Assembly (NCBI GenBank): GCA_029582265.1
Contig: CM055816.1
Coordinates: 25,073,825-25,137,824, forward strand
Reading direction: 5' to 3'
DNA from: Zoroaster sp. YZ-2022
Lineage: Eukaryota; Echinodermata; Asteroidea; Forcipulatida; Zoroasteridae
DNA length: 64,000 bases
The notes under the pieces: generated by a model
Seen by the model: only the letters and a program-made list of their open reading frames with translations
Database searches by the model: none
Told to the model about the DNA's origin: nothing
Shown here: one piece after another, positions 46,186 to 57,819 of the stretch
Layout: each line of letters begins with the position of its first letter
How positions within the stretch are numbered: the first letter of the stretch is position 1
Program-made: the position numbers and the translations under genes

Positions 46186-46470
46186 TGCATTATATTATTA
46201 CCCCTGCTCATAAGGCTCATAAATCATTCCTGAAACCATCTCAGCTCCCTGGGGAGTATACAGCTCAATTGCTGCCATTACAGCGCATATAGGGCTAAAC
46301 AACCAACTCTGCCCTCACAGGTACCCATTTAACCCCTGGGTGGAGAGAAGCAATTATGGTTAAGTGTCTTGCTCAAGGACACAAGTGTCACGGCTGGGAT
46401 TCGAACCCACATTCTGCTGCTAACACCAGAACTTGAGTCCGGTAAGCTAGACCGCTCGGCCACGACACTC
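46186..46470 (-). mobile_element. 285-bp tRNA-Leu-like SINE with target duplication
   Basis: On the minus strand a tRNA-derived head begins at 46470: A box TGGCCGAGCGG (46452-46462), anticodon-position CAA (46433-46435), B box GGGTTCGAATCCC (46396-46408). It resembles tRNA-Leu(CAA). The body has GAGCAAGACACTTAACCATA, CTCTCCACCCAGGGG and GGGTACCTGTGAGG. Flanking CGAAA repeats at 46181-46185 and 46471-46475 are the target duplication. The paralogous uninserted site is at about 17858-17870. SINEs with this kind of conserved centre are widespread in invertebrates; I cannot confirm the named superfamily. Confidence 0.85.
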
Positions 46471-46639
46471 CGAAAATAAACTTGCAAAAAGTTGATAATT
46501 CTCAATTTGATTTAATCAAACACGCGAAACATTCAATTTCAGGATGAAAAAATTGAAGTAATGGATGCCGAAACGAAATAGAAATAACTATAAGAAGTTG
46601 AATATGACCTAAACAAAATAATGATTGCTTAGAAATTAC

Positions 46640-48905
46640 ACCCTGGATCCACATCTTTATAACATTATCGTTTTACCCTAATTGAATAATAATTGCCCAT
46701 TGTGTATTGTTTGTTCCTCACACACGTGTATCATAGTCACGTTCCCTATCTACCGGCAGTAGAAATATCGTTATGATTGAAGCCATCACATTGTAAGGAA
46801 CCTGTCTACTGGTTCAGTTGTACATGTGCCTCATTCTGATTCTCATAGACTTGTGTACAGGAAAGCAAAGATGGCTGTGTTTATTAATTAAAGGTCTATT
46901 ACACCTATAGGATGGAAGGATTCGGTTGGCAACAGATTTTCTTGAATTTGAGAATGGTGATAAGACCCTCATATCAGTTATTCTGACATAGTCCTTAAAA
47001 TAATCAAGCTGTCGACCATACTTAACCCCAATGACAACAGAGACAGAGACTTGACACACACATATGTAAATGTTGTGGTGTTTTACTGATCTAATTTAAC
47101 AATGTCTGATCACCTCATGCCTTGAATTTCGCCCTCGTAGGAGCAAAGTAATTTTCCCTCAAAGAACTGTTCCATTATAAAATCAAAATGGATATGAAGA
47201 CAGTATAGTTAATATCGTAAACTAGACATGCATAGTTAATTTGCCATGACTTTATTGTTTTTAATTTAAAGCAATCATTGCCTGCCAGGAAGTTGTAAGT
47301 TATTAAGATGGATCAAGATTTTGAAACTCTTAATCCTGACCTTTTGATGTACCTCATGTGGGAACAAAATATTTATATGGGATGATCTTTGGGTTAGACA
47401 TCAGGGGCCAATATCATATGAAATTGACCGTAAATTGCATATGTGTGGGGACAACAAATGCTAAGGTGTGTAAAGAATTAAGCTGATTGTATAAATTCAC
47501 TCATATTTTATACAATCACTATGAGTTTGCAAGGCACCACACTATTTAAGACAATAGCTTCATTTTGATTCCAATAGAGAAGTGCATTAGCAAACTAAAA
47601 TTGACCATTCTTGAATGAAGTTCTATTTGTCTATGAAATAAAAATAAAATCCACGAAGCAAGATATTGTCTGTCATGCAGTGTTTTGTAACAAGGATCTG
47701 CTGTGCCCTTTTTTAATTATAGATTTATTTTATGTAAATGAATTTTATTTGTTTTCTTGTATTATTGTGTTTGTGTTATGTTTTAAATGTAATTCGTATA
47801 TTAATGTATTAATTTTATATGCATTTTAAATGCTTTCTTTATTTTTTCCACACTTAATTAAGGGGACAACAAAATTATAATTGTAAACATATAAAACATT
47901 TAATAATAGATTAATATAATTATGAATATTCATGAAGCTTGTTCGAGCAGGGACCCTATATTCATAATGTTATGGGCACAGTAAACGTTAAACTCCAATA
48001 AGGACATGTACACAAGATACCGGTAAGTAAGACAATGCTACCCATATTAACAAAGAATCTTATTCATATTATAAATACTTTCTTAGTAATTGAGTCTTTA
48101 GTTTATGTTTCAATTAAAATATTGAATATTTGTAAAAGATTTCCACAGAATTCCACAACTTGGGGACCTTCATGGTCAATTTCTTTGAGTTAGAGTGGTT
48201 GGAGGAAATGATTAATGTTAGTCATCAAATTGCCTGGTAAATAGTCATGTACACTTAACAACAGCAATATTGAACATGGAGCAAATAGAGTCGGGCAATT
48301 TATTTGTATAACGAAGGACGAAGGACCCTAACTGAAGAAGATATATATTATTTAATATACAAGTAAATTATAATGAAACATTATAATGAAGACACACAAC
48401 ACAGAGTAGGCCTAAAATATGTTTTGTTCAATTTAATATTTTTGTCTTAAAGATAGGTTATAGAACTGATATTTAAAAAATAATTAAAAAATACCTATGA
48501 ATGTTAATGTACAACTTAGTTGGTATCAAGATGATGATGGTATCAATCTTCACAATATACTATTTAGTCTGAGGAACTGCCATTAGGAATGTATTAAACA
48601 AAATTAAAATAAAAATGATTCTTAGAGAAGCAGTTTTGCTAACATTTTACAAATATTATTGTTCCATCCCTTCAACATTGCATATGATGAATCTGTGCAA
48701 AACTTTCATACCCGGGCCTGAGAATTGAATATAAAAATGTGACAAATGAATGCCAATTGAAAGAAAAATTGAATTCTTGATCAATTGCTTGTGACTGGTT
48801 CTTTTGAAATTGAATGAACTTAACGACATTGTCAATTGGAACTTACTTATTTTATCAATGAGTTGGGTTAAATAACGATAGAATGCTCAACTTATGAATT
48901 TAAAT
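46640..48905 (+). repeat. Composite repeat unit U, copy III
   Basis: Module order as in copy II: TTTGTTCCTCACACACG, GATTCTCATAGACTTG, GGATGGAAGGATT, CATAGTCCTTAAA, GAGTTTGCAAGGCACCACAC, GTGGTTGGAGGAAATGATTA, then element V and its flank. It differs by 200 bp of unique sequence at 47295-47515 and by the reversed interior of V. It ends by switching into R at about 48905-48950. Confidence 0.75.
48390..48840. mobile_element. Inverted-repeat element V, copy 3, interior reversed
   Basis: The interior runs CACAACACAGAGTAGGCCTA ... GGGCCTGAGAATTGAATATA ... TGCCAATTG, the reverse complement of the order in copies 1 and 2. The right end (TTGATCAATTGCTTGTGACT) and flank (ACTTACTTATTTTATCAATG) keep their usual orientation. 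Confidence 0.6.
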
Positions 48906-48949
48906 ATGAAGAAGGGCAATAAAGTTGTTCTTCAAATGTTTATTAATAA

Positions 48950-49330
48950 AGGTTTCCAGTTTCTGGTCATAGGTCGGCTTCAAAATCAGTGCGGTGACAT
49001 ACTAAGAGAGGCCTCACAAATCAGGCAAATCTATGGTTACATATCGTTTCAAATTGAACACCGGCATTTTCTCAGCCTGCCAGCGCGGCAAGCGTCAGTC
49101 CGGTCACCGGGGAACCCTGGAGACCTCGCTCGGCTTCGCCGAAGCCGTTTACGTACACTGGCTACAGTGTGTGAAACTACCACACTGTGTATGGATGCAG
49201 GTGTGATGAATGGTTTGGGAAGCCTCCTTTTAATTATTGAACTACCCAAACTTCTCCTTGTGGAAAATTTATTAAATTTGTTGAATTTGTTGTCCCTCTC
49301 TATAATTTTGTTTTTCCATTAATAAATTAA
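48950..49330 (+). repeat. Repeat family R, copy 4 (most complete)
   Basis: Lead TTTCCAGTTTCTGGTCATAG, CGGCTTCAAAATCAGTGCGG, body and 3' end without interruption. Perfect CGGCTTCG-C-CGAAGCCG hairpin at 49131-49147. Confidence 0.8.
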
Positions 49331-49461
49331 ATGTTAATTAATTTCTTGTTGAAATAAAAGTTGATTTCATTATATATTTGGAAAGACGTTTTTCTGAAAA
49401 TTATGTTTTGATCTTGTGCCGATGGTTAGCATACATACAGTTAACAAGTAACTTGTTCTTT

Positions 49462-49622
49462 ATTTCAAATTGAACACTAGCGTTTTCTCACCCTGAAGAC
49501 CTCGCTCGAATATACTCACATGTGTATGCACGTGTATTTGTATTATACCGGTTCCTGTACATGAAGAAACATGTACATACCTCGAAATTTTCTGTTTCAG
49601 ATACGAATAGCTCAGAAATATA
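49462..49622 (+). repeat. R 5' fragment joined to module T, copy 4 (internally deleted)
   Basis: ATTGAACACTAGCGTTTTCT CACC is followed directly by CTGAAGACCTCGCTCG and module T; the middle of R is deleted compared with 35762. Confidence 0.65.
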
Positions 49623-49680
49623 GCAGATGTCACAGTACATAATAAGGGATAATATCGTCACAATCAGAGCAGACTTTCAA

Positions 49681-49829
49681 CAGGGCATGGAATTAGTGTC
49701 CTACACAGAGACTGAAAAATACTGGCTCATTCAATGCAGCAGCAAAGGTAATGACCTTATCACGTGGGTATTATTTTCAGTCACTGAATTAATCTAAAAC
49801 TATAGCACAGTTGGGGATTCCATGCCCTG
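49681..49829. mobile_element. 149-bp hAT-like snap-back MITE
   Basis: The termini CAGGGCATGGAAT and ATTCCATGCCCTG are perfect inverted repeats and begin with the CAGGG typical of hAT elements. Subterminal GAGACTGAAAAATA and TATTTTCAGTCACTGA pair as well. The expected 8-bp target duplication is not perfect (flanks ACTTTCAA and TTGATCAA share only the last four bases). Confidence 0.6.
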
Positions 49830-50860
49830 TTGATCAATAGTGACCCTTTAATTGTTGACGATGTGGACTAAAGCAGTAATACACATGGTTTCGATGTCAA
49901 TGTAATGCGATAAAGAAAATTGGCCCTAAATCTTAGCTTTAAGTTCAAAAATACAAACCCAAAATAAATGTTTTCCAAGAGGGGTGAAACTTGTAAAACT
50001 TTGGAATTTGTTTCCCAAAGACGTATTTATCTCGGGGAAAAATGGAAGTCTAGGTGAATGCGTTTATTCTTATTTCGTTGGTGCATTGTATTGACACATA
50101 ACATGTACAACGGTTGTTTTATGTTGCTGTTCATCTTTAATTATTGTACTGCGTGTAATAACATGCGATCTTATCAGGTACGTCTGGTAGCAATCGTCAA
50201 ACAGTCATAACAGTGTTTTATTGGACGAGGCTTAGCATTTCATATTTTTGGCGCAAAAATCGCCTAAAAAACGAGTACTAAGCTAACGTTTCAGCAAGTC
50301 TATCACATTTTGTTTGAAATTTTCATATTTTTTCCGTAAAAAGGGAAACATATAAATGAATTAGTCCCTCCAGGTGGTACCGAAGTATTACCTGGCTAAT
50401 GTACTAATATAGAAGTAGAAATAAATTTCGTCATATTCGGCATTCTTTTTCAATAAAATTAATTATTGCAACATTTTAAGTTTTAAGAAAATATAATGGA
50501 AACACTTAATGACATACTAAATTGGCTTGTCAAAAAGACTTCAAATTTATTGATTTCATATCATATCTCATTGACAAATGATTAATATTATAGTCAGTAG
50601 TTTTATTGTCATGAAGTGAAGGACCCCAGGTCATGATATTGGACCATTTTTACAAAGTCCCTCAAATGTATATGATTATGGACCTCAAATCTTACTTTTT
50701 CAAACAAAGTGATGGCATACAAATTAAGAATAATGATCTCAGCAAATGAATTTGGTCACTACCGTATTTTATTTAGTAAGGTGCACCCATAATATACCAA
50801 CAACCATGACTCGGCAACGTTTCAGTTGACTGAACCTCGCCGCATTTACGTCATTGTTCT
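49830..50860. other. Intergenic, no gene seen
   Basis: Ordinary AT-rich sequence with no supported coding region or repeat. Confidence 0.45.
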
Positions 50861-51580
50861 CTATAATTCCTTATTCAGTTTAATGGCAGTGTGTTCATTT
50901 ACCATGCAGCCTAGATTCTCCCTGCCTCCAGTAAATACATCCAAGGGCGTAAATCCCGGGGGATGGGGCATATATCACCCCCCATATTTTGGACTGGGTG
51001 GGATGGTCCATAGAATCATCCCCCAGAATTTTCCATGCGTTGAAAAAATATATATAATAAAAATACACATGCAGAACTTCAAGCTATACCGTGCACCCAA
51101 ATTTCAAAATCACCCCCACCCCCCCACCCCCACTTTTCATTACATCATTACTTTTTTCATTGTAAACTATTGGTAATCTTAAAAAAAAAAAAGGGAAAAC
51201 AAGTCTGTTTTCAGTAAGACCTTATTGTTTACAAGCCAACGGGGGGGGGGGGGGGGGGGGGGATAAATGAGCTAAATGAGAAACTAAATGAGAAATTGAA
51301 GTCCAAAGGCTTTTGGATTTTAATTCCGTAAATGAATGTTATTGTTATTCAGGTTGATCATGTGATTGCAATTGAGTCTCAAACCATTGGTGGATCGGGG
51401 AGGGGGCGGGGCGGGCATATTCCCCCTGTATATCATCATACATGTTTACCATGTACATTTTTGTATGCGATTCCTATTTTTCGTCGTGTTTCCACCGTTC
51501 ATTTACCTTACAGCCTGGATACTCACTGCCTCCAGTTAATACATCATTACATTCATTGTAAACTATTGTACAACAATAAA
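50861..51580 (+). repeat. Repeat family P, two copies, first one interrupted
   Basis: Core: TCATTTACCATACAGCCTGG, ACTGCCTCCAGTTAATACAT, CATTGTAAACTATTG. Copies lie at about 50890-51178 and 51480-51575; related copies are at 55495-55600 and 56145-56245. The first is split at about 50943-51125 by an element starting AAGGGCGTAAATCCCGGGGG with C/G-rich subterminal runs. A 22-base G run is at 51241-51262. Confidence 0.55.
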
Positions 51581-51997
51581 TTGAATTCCTTTGCTAACTT
51601 AGGAGGAAAATGATCCAGACCAGTTTCAATTTCCTAAGCTCAGGGTAAGACATCCCAAAGGTACAAGTGAGGCACAGGTTTACTGACAGGCAAAAAGGAA
51701 CGCAGCTTTGAGGAGTCTACGTGGTTAAATACATCTGACACACTGGCAAATATTACGTCATTGCATCATTTTATGTTTATCTTTGACAAAGTTTTCAGCA
51801 TTATGTCCACGATGAGCTCAGTTTTTTAAATTATTTATTTTTAGTTACTAATTTTGAAGTGAGACAGAAAACTAAAAGGCGGTACTGGTCTATTATTCCG
51901 AGATAACATTTCTGTCAAGACAATTGCTGCTGGAGTAAAGGAATCATTTGAATTTTCAGAATGGTCGGTAGAATATAATTCATATAGGCTTCGGTTA

Positions 51998-52402
51998 GTG
52001 ATCATCTATAGGCCCCCGTACTCTGAAAATCATCCAGTTACTGTGAACACGTTTCTTACTGAATTTGCTGTGTATTTGGAATCGTTAATTGTATGCCCTC
52101 AACGACTCCTGATAACTGGGGATTTTAATATTCATGTTGATGTTTCTGAAGATCCATCTGTTGTCCATTTTACAGAACTTCTTGAATGTATGGGTCTGAG
52201 GCAACATGTCAAAGGACCTACCCATGAGTTGGGACACACATTGGATTTGGTTATCACGCGGCAGTCTGAGGTTGTTCTAGACACCCCACCTTTTCCTGAT
52301 CGTCTTTTCTCTGACCATCTATCAGTTATGTGTTTAAAAAGAAGATCGTTAACATTTTTAACAAAATGTTCCTTACAGGAACACTACATCAATCAATATT
52401 AA
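51998..52402 (+). pseudogene. L2-like endonuclease domain fragment
   Basis: The frame contains IIYRPPYS, LLITGDFNIHVD (GDFN motif), GHTLDLVITR and FSDHLSVM (SDH motif), in the order expected for the C-terminal half of an apurinic-type endonuclease. This nuclease nicks the target to prime reverse transcription. The N-terminal third is missing and the frame is lost before the RT. Confidence 0.75.
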
Positions 52403-52435
52403 TTCACTTAAAAATGACTTATCTTCTTCTAAGCT

Positions 52436-53698
52436 GTGTACAGATACTCCATGCTCGATGAGCTTGTTAAATGTTACAATGTCACTCTCACCGATACACT
52501 TAACACTCATGCACCAGTAAAGTCGAAAACAGTTTCTACCAGACCTTTGGTGCCATGGTTTAATGCGAACATTAAGGCAGCTGTGAAGTTGAGAAGACAG
52601 GCTGAAAGGAAATGGCGGCGAACTGGGACACCCGACGAGTTAACAAATTTTAAAATTAAAAGAAACAAGGCTATATCTCTCATGAATGAAGCCGGCAGTG
52701 ATTTTTATACCAACTTTGTTGACGCCAACAGTTCTGATCAGAGTGAATTATTTAAGGCCACTAAGACACTGCTCCAACAATGCCATGTTTCCCCCCTTCC
52801 CATGTTCAATAACAAATTTGAGATAGCAAATGAAATGGGGAATTTCTTTGTTAAAAAGATAACAAACATTCATTTCAAACTTGACAATTTGGGATCAGCA
52901 GATGAATCGTCTTATTTTCCAAATATTATTCCATCTGATGACATTTTGTTTGATCATTTCATTACATTAACTAAGAAACAGGTTAAGCAACTTGTCAGTA
53001 AATCTACAAAGAAGTCTTGTTCCCTTGATCCAATGCCAACTAAGCTAGTCAGTGATTGTCTTGATGTTCTGCTGCCAGTGCTTACCAGTATCATAAATTT
53101 GTCTATTGGTTCTGGCGTTTTTCCTGACTGCTGGAAAGAGGGACTGGTTTTTACTTTGTTAAAAAAGCATAACCTTGACCCAGTTTTAGAAAATTACCGA
53201 CCAATCACCAACTTGCAGTTTTTGTCTAAACTTACCGAGAGTGCATTGTGTGCTCAAATTAATAATCATATGGCTAGGCATTCATTATTTCCACTATTTC
53301 AATCGGCATATAGGAAACATCACAGTACAGAGACGGCCCTTTTGAAGGTAAAGAATGACATACCTTTGAAGATGAATTCTCAGCATGTAACATTACTTGT
53401 TTTATTAGATCTTAGTGCCGGTTTTGATACCATTGATCATAACATTTTGCTGGAACGCCTTCAGTCAAAGCTTGGGATATCTGGCTTGGCGCTCGATTGG
53501 TTTACATCTTACTTGTCTTCCGGAAGCCAGCGAGTGTCTATAGATGGGACCTTGTCAGATAGTTTCAGGCATGACTGTGGTGATCCCCAAAGATCATATC
53601 TGGGTCCGTTGCTTTTCACCATCTATGCTTCTAGGTTGTTATTGAGTTCCATCTGCCTAATTCTCATTGTTATGCAGATGACACATAGTTGTACATAA
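52436..53698 (+). pseudogene. L2-like reverse transcriptase, frame lost before YADD
   Basis: A 420-codon frame opened only by a non-ATG/internal codon. It covers the linker and RT fingers and palm: KKSCSLDPMPTKLV, CWKEGLVFTLLKK, NYRPITNLQFLSKLTE, FQSAYRKHHSTETALL, and motif A LLDLSAGFDTIDH. In motif B the usual GVPQGS is degraded to GDPQRS. A frameshift at about 53635 takes CYADDT (53670-53690) out of frame. The element cannot make a working RT. Confidence 0.8.
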
Positions 53699-53699
53699 G

Positions 53700-54559
53700 C
53701 TTTAAACCTGACGATACAAACAGTCAGTTGGAAGCCGTAGCAGCAATGGAGAGATGTATTCAAGACATCAGGCAATGGATGATTCATGATAGGCTTATGA
53801 TCAATGATAATAAAAGTTAATTTCTTGTCATTGGTACCAGACAACAGCTACAAAAAATTAACATTCACAGCCTCACTGTGCGGAAATCTGATATTCTTCC
53901 CAATTCATGTGTTAGGAATTTGGGATCATGGTTCGACTCACAGTTGACTACGAATATTCATATTACTAAGGCTTGTTCGGCTGCTTTTTTACCATCTGCA
54001 TAACATTAGAAGTATTAGTAAATTTTTATCTCGTGAGTCCCTATTGACCTTAATCCATGTTTTTGTTACCAGTCGAATGGATTATTGTAACAGCTTATTG
54101 TACGGTCTACCGAAAAGTCAATTAGCCAAACTACAACGAGTCCAGAATGCTGCGGCCAGACTTGTGTTCAACACACCTAGGTTTCAGCATATAACACAAA
54201 TTCTTCGCGAATTACATTGGCTACATGTTTCGTTTAGGATTAATTTAAAAAAAATTTTTTTGTTAACTTTCAAGGCACTCCATGGTTTATCTCCAGTGTA
54301 CATTAGAAATCTCATTAGTATTAACAAAGGTTCCCGTTATAATCTCAGGTCAAGTAGTAATGGTCTTGTTTTAGAGTACCCTAAGGGGAAGATGCTTGCT
54401 ACGCTGGGTGCTAGAGCATTTTCATCGGCAGCCCCAGTGCTCTGGAATGCACTCCCGCGCCACATTCGCAATGAACAGACACTTGATTCTTTTAAACGTA
54501 AGATTAAAACATACCTTTTTAATGAAGCCTTTAAAACATTTTTTTTCTCCTTTACTTAA
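53700..54559 (+). pseudogene. L2-like RT thumb and C-terminal region
   Basis: Out-of-frame pieces at 53700-53990 (NSQLEAVAAMERCIQDIRQW, VRNLGSWFDSQLT) lead into a 171-codon frame from 54044: VTSRMDYCNSLLYGLP, LQRVQNAAARLV, ARAFSSAAPVLWNALP and a final SFKRKIKTYLFNEAF. This is the standard L2 C-terminus of unknown biochemical role. Confidence 0.8.
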
Positions 54560-54935
54560 TTGTACTTTTGATGAGAACCAAGCCAGTTAGGCTATATTCC
54601 TTTAATTAGTATAGGTAGGTTAAAGGCGTCTGTTTCTGGGAAAGATCGAGACATCACCGATGCCAGTGGGGGTACATTGACATAGATCCTCCTCTGGCGG
54701 GACAGACGTAACCCCATACTGAGGTTTGGGAGCTGGCTTGGCAACATCATCTGTTCTGATTTAAAAAAAAACAATTACAAAATATAAAACAAGTGATTTG
54801 TGTTAAATTTGTTGTTTGTATTTATATCTGTTTATTTTATGGCGTGTTCATTTTTGTTATGCGCTTTTGATCATTTTTAAATGAAAACAGCGCAATACAA
54901 ATTTTTTAATTTATTATTATTATTATGATCAGTGA

Positions 54936-56500
54936 ATGCAAACAAATACACAGAAATTAAAACATAATTTATCACGCGATAAAAAGAAGTACTCAAGTTA
55001 CGGTTTGACAACGTTGTGCAGCACTGAGTACGCATGCGCCTTCATTGCCATTCAACAAACGTTCTTCAGCAGATATACTCTGGTCTACTATGGTGGCTCT
55101 GAAAGGACCGTGAGGTGTAAAAGAGAAAGAGAACGTACAATTTCATTAATAGCACGAGATGAACTTATGATTTCACCCCTTGGAATTGATCCAGGGTACA
55201 GGGTGATTCCCCCACGTATGTATGGTGGTGGTAATTGTAATATACCCCAAGTAGTAATACACCCCGAGTAATTATCGTTCACAAAAACAATATATTATAA
55301 CAATACATATTTAAAAATTAATTAAAGCGCACAAATTATTACAATATTCCACTTCATTTTGATAACAAATTCACACTTAAAAACCTTCCCTTGACGTGTC
55401 CATATGTCCATGGCATTTCTGTCATTGACAATATCATTCATATTATCATTACAGTGTATAGTTTTGCTGTCAATTGTTATTTTACCAAACATTATTCAGG
55501 CGTTTCCCGTATTTGGCAGTGTGCCCTTCCTTTGCCGTATTCACCCCTTTCATTTACCCATCAAAGCCATTGTACAATATTGGTAATGTTAAATGAAAAG
55601 ACAAGATTAAAGTTTTATATTATTAAAAGCTTGGTGTAAAATCTCAATAGTCAAAAAGACGATGATTGTCAAAGAACCTTGAACTGCACATTTCTGAAGA
55701 ACTATCCTTTTAGTTACATCAGTCTCAAAAATTATTGCGTGGAACGGTTTGAAAAAACTTACTTGATCTTCATTAGGCTAAAAGAAAAACACCCAAATTC
55801 TCTGGTTTCTGGTCTCCGCGCGCGTCATCTCAGACCTGCGCGTCGATATTTTTAATTGCTGGATCGATTGGATTTCTGCAATGCTGTGTTTTAAACGACT
55901 TTTTCACATAGGGGTCTCCACTAACCTCATCCCCTCATCAGATCCTCTTTAAAGACACAATTAGTGCGTTTACTCGTGGCTTCATGAAATACGTGCATTA
56001 GTTGGCAGATCAGTGGAGCCAGGGGGCAAGTTAGTGGATCAAAGAGGCCCATTCATCACATGGCTTTAAATTGACCCTACTTTTAGGCAGTATGTCACCA
56101 CTGTGTTACCATTGGTGGATACATGTTTGTATTCAATCCCTCCAGCTCATTTTGTTCCGTGTTTCCCCCTTTCATTTACCATACAGCCTGGATTCACACT
56201 GTCGTCAACTAATACACCATTACAATCATTGAACACTCTTGGCATTCTAAAGAGAAATAAATTAGAATTGCTATTTTTGGGGGTCACCAAGTAATAAACT
56301 TAAATGAAAACAAAACTAATAATACCATAGTAATTATCAAGTTTTGAATTGGTCACGTGCGTGGAAGTTGGGCTTAATAGTGTTCAGTATGATGAATGAC
56401 AACATCGTCCCCAGGATTTTCCTGTAGTTTATGTATACCTCGTACCCACTGCATTTTAAATACTTTATTTCCTGCACACGTAAGGGAATAACAAAATCAT
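54936..56500. other. Intergenic DNA with repeat P fragments, no gene seen
   Basis: It contains two P-family copies (about 55495-55600 and 56145-56245). No coding region is supported. It ends exactly where the LTR element begins, after ATAACAAAATCAT. Confidence 0.5.
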
Positions 56501-57687
56501 TGTCACATTCCCCGGTTTGCCACTCCCCAAGAAATCTGACCCTCGGTAGTCCCGCACGCAATCACACAAAATAAATTCCCAATTCACCCAAGATCTTATA
56601 TTATTTACACATATTTATACTTTTATTTACAGTAACATCAGTCCTTATTTACAACATGCATCCTTGTTCGGTTTTCACTTAATTATTCCGGGATTTTGAT
56701 CGAACAATAACTTTTGGCCGATAATTTAATATGTACAATGAGATTTTGTGAATCCGTAAATAGAAATAAATTAATGATCTGTGAAATTACAGTGCTTAAT
56801 ATCATTTAAGGTTTGTATATCACAATATGGCTGCGGCGACGGATCACCAGTTTTTAAGCGGCAAAGTGCTGCCTCCTCAATTCTTGGGACGACTGCGGCA
56901 GTTCACCGGCCAGCAGAGAATTTCGACGTGGACACTTCTACCGTCATCGGTCGCTCATCCAGCAGCTCTCTCCCAAGGAAGAACCCTAATATTAAATACA
57001 ATGAAACTCCCAGTCTAAAAAAAACTCCACCACGTGAAATTGGGCACACCTTATATTCAACCATGCATGATATATGCAAAACTATCAAAGAAAATATGTC
57101 AAAAACATACATTTATAAAACTTACAGGTCTCTGACAATCCTGTTTCTTGGCAATAGTAGCCGAAGCTCTCAATAGCTCAGATTTGGCTTAGATTCTCAG
57201 ATATGCTATCTAAAGCATCACACAAGTGCCTTCAACTCTCATTAGCTGGCAAAACTCATCAACATTGAGGCTGGCAAAAGTAGCCCTCTCCTCGTGAATT
57301 TCTTATCTCGAGTGCCGTATCTAACTACGCAATACCAATACGAAATGTCCACGAAAAGGTCCCGTAACTCGTGGCCCTATTGTTTTCCACACCCAAATAC
57401 CCATCAAGAAAAGACATGACATCAACTGACACAGATTTAACCAATGGGAAGCAGACTCTCTGCCCGTGGACTAATAATTATCATAATAATAGTATCTCGG
57501 GGTACCCCGCATTGTGGCCATTTACAAAAAATATCGTGTTACTTTCACTCGAGTTTAAGTGTATTAGACATACACACAAAAAAACAGTTTTCACTTCTCC
57601 GGAATATCAATGTTTAGGTTTTGGTTTAACCACTATATACAAATTCAGAAGAGTAATTTTATAAATTTAATTCACATCGTGACAACA
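56501..57687 (-). repeat. 3' LTR of the Gmr1-like element
   Basis: On the plus strand the LTR starts TGTCACATTCCCCGGTTTGC and ends CGTGACAACA at 57684-57687, giving TG...CA ends and about 1.19 kb. The start matches the other LTR at 62353 (TGTCACATTCCCAGTTTGCC). The next bases read on the minus strand as a purine-rich GGACGGGGGA polypurine tract (57688-57697) adjoining the LTR. The small frames inside, on both strands, are not supported as genes. Confidence 0.7.
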
Positions 57688-57819
57688 TCCCCCGTCCAAC
57701 AGAATTACTCTTCAATCCATGTGTAAATTTTTCTTCGATATATATACATCAATATTTACAATATCCTTTGTCGATTATTTACCATTGGATTCATTTTCCG
57801 TACCATGTGATCACACTAT

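Larger units (their letters stand above)
51865..54935 (+). mobile_element. Nearly full-length, broken L2-like non-LTR retrotransposon
   Basis: The 5' end lies in the endonuclease domain near 51880 (LLFRDNISVKTI). The 3' end has GCGCTTTTGATCATTTTTAA ... CAGCGCAATACAAATTTTTT and a terminal (ATT)n, the tail style of L2 elements. About 54590-54775 is a short GC-richer stretch of unknown origin between the last coding segment and the tail. Confidence 0.75.

Noticed and set aside
51241..51262. 22-base G run as a possible G-quadruplex element
   Set aside because: An isolated homopolymer in low-complexity sequence; length may be a sequencing artefact, so no functional claim is made.
54592..54774. 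Minus-strand 60-codon frame in the L2 3' region
   Set aside because: GC content is higher than its surroundings, but no family is recognisable; it is left as unexplained sequence within the element.
56781..57176. 131-codon plus-strand frame near ATGGCTGCGGCGACGG
   Set aside because: It lies inside the LTR, antisense to the element, and shows no recognisable domain.
57688..57819. Envelope-like gene between RNase H and the 3' LTR
   Set aside because: Only about 130 bp lie there and they contain no frame of note.
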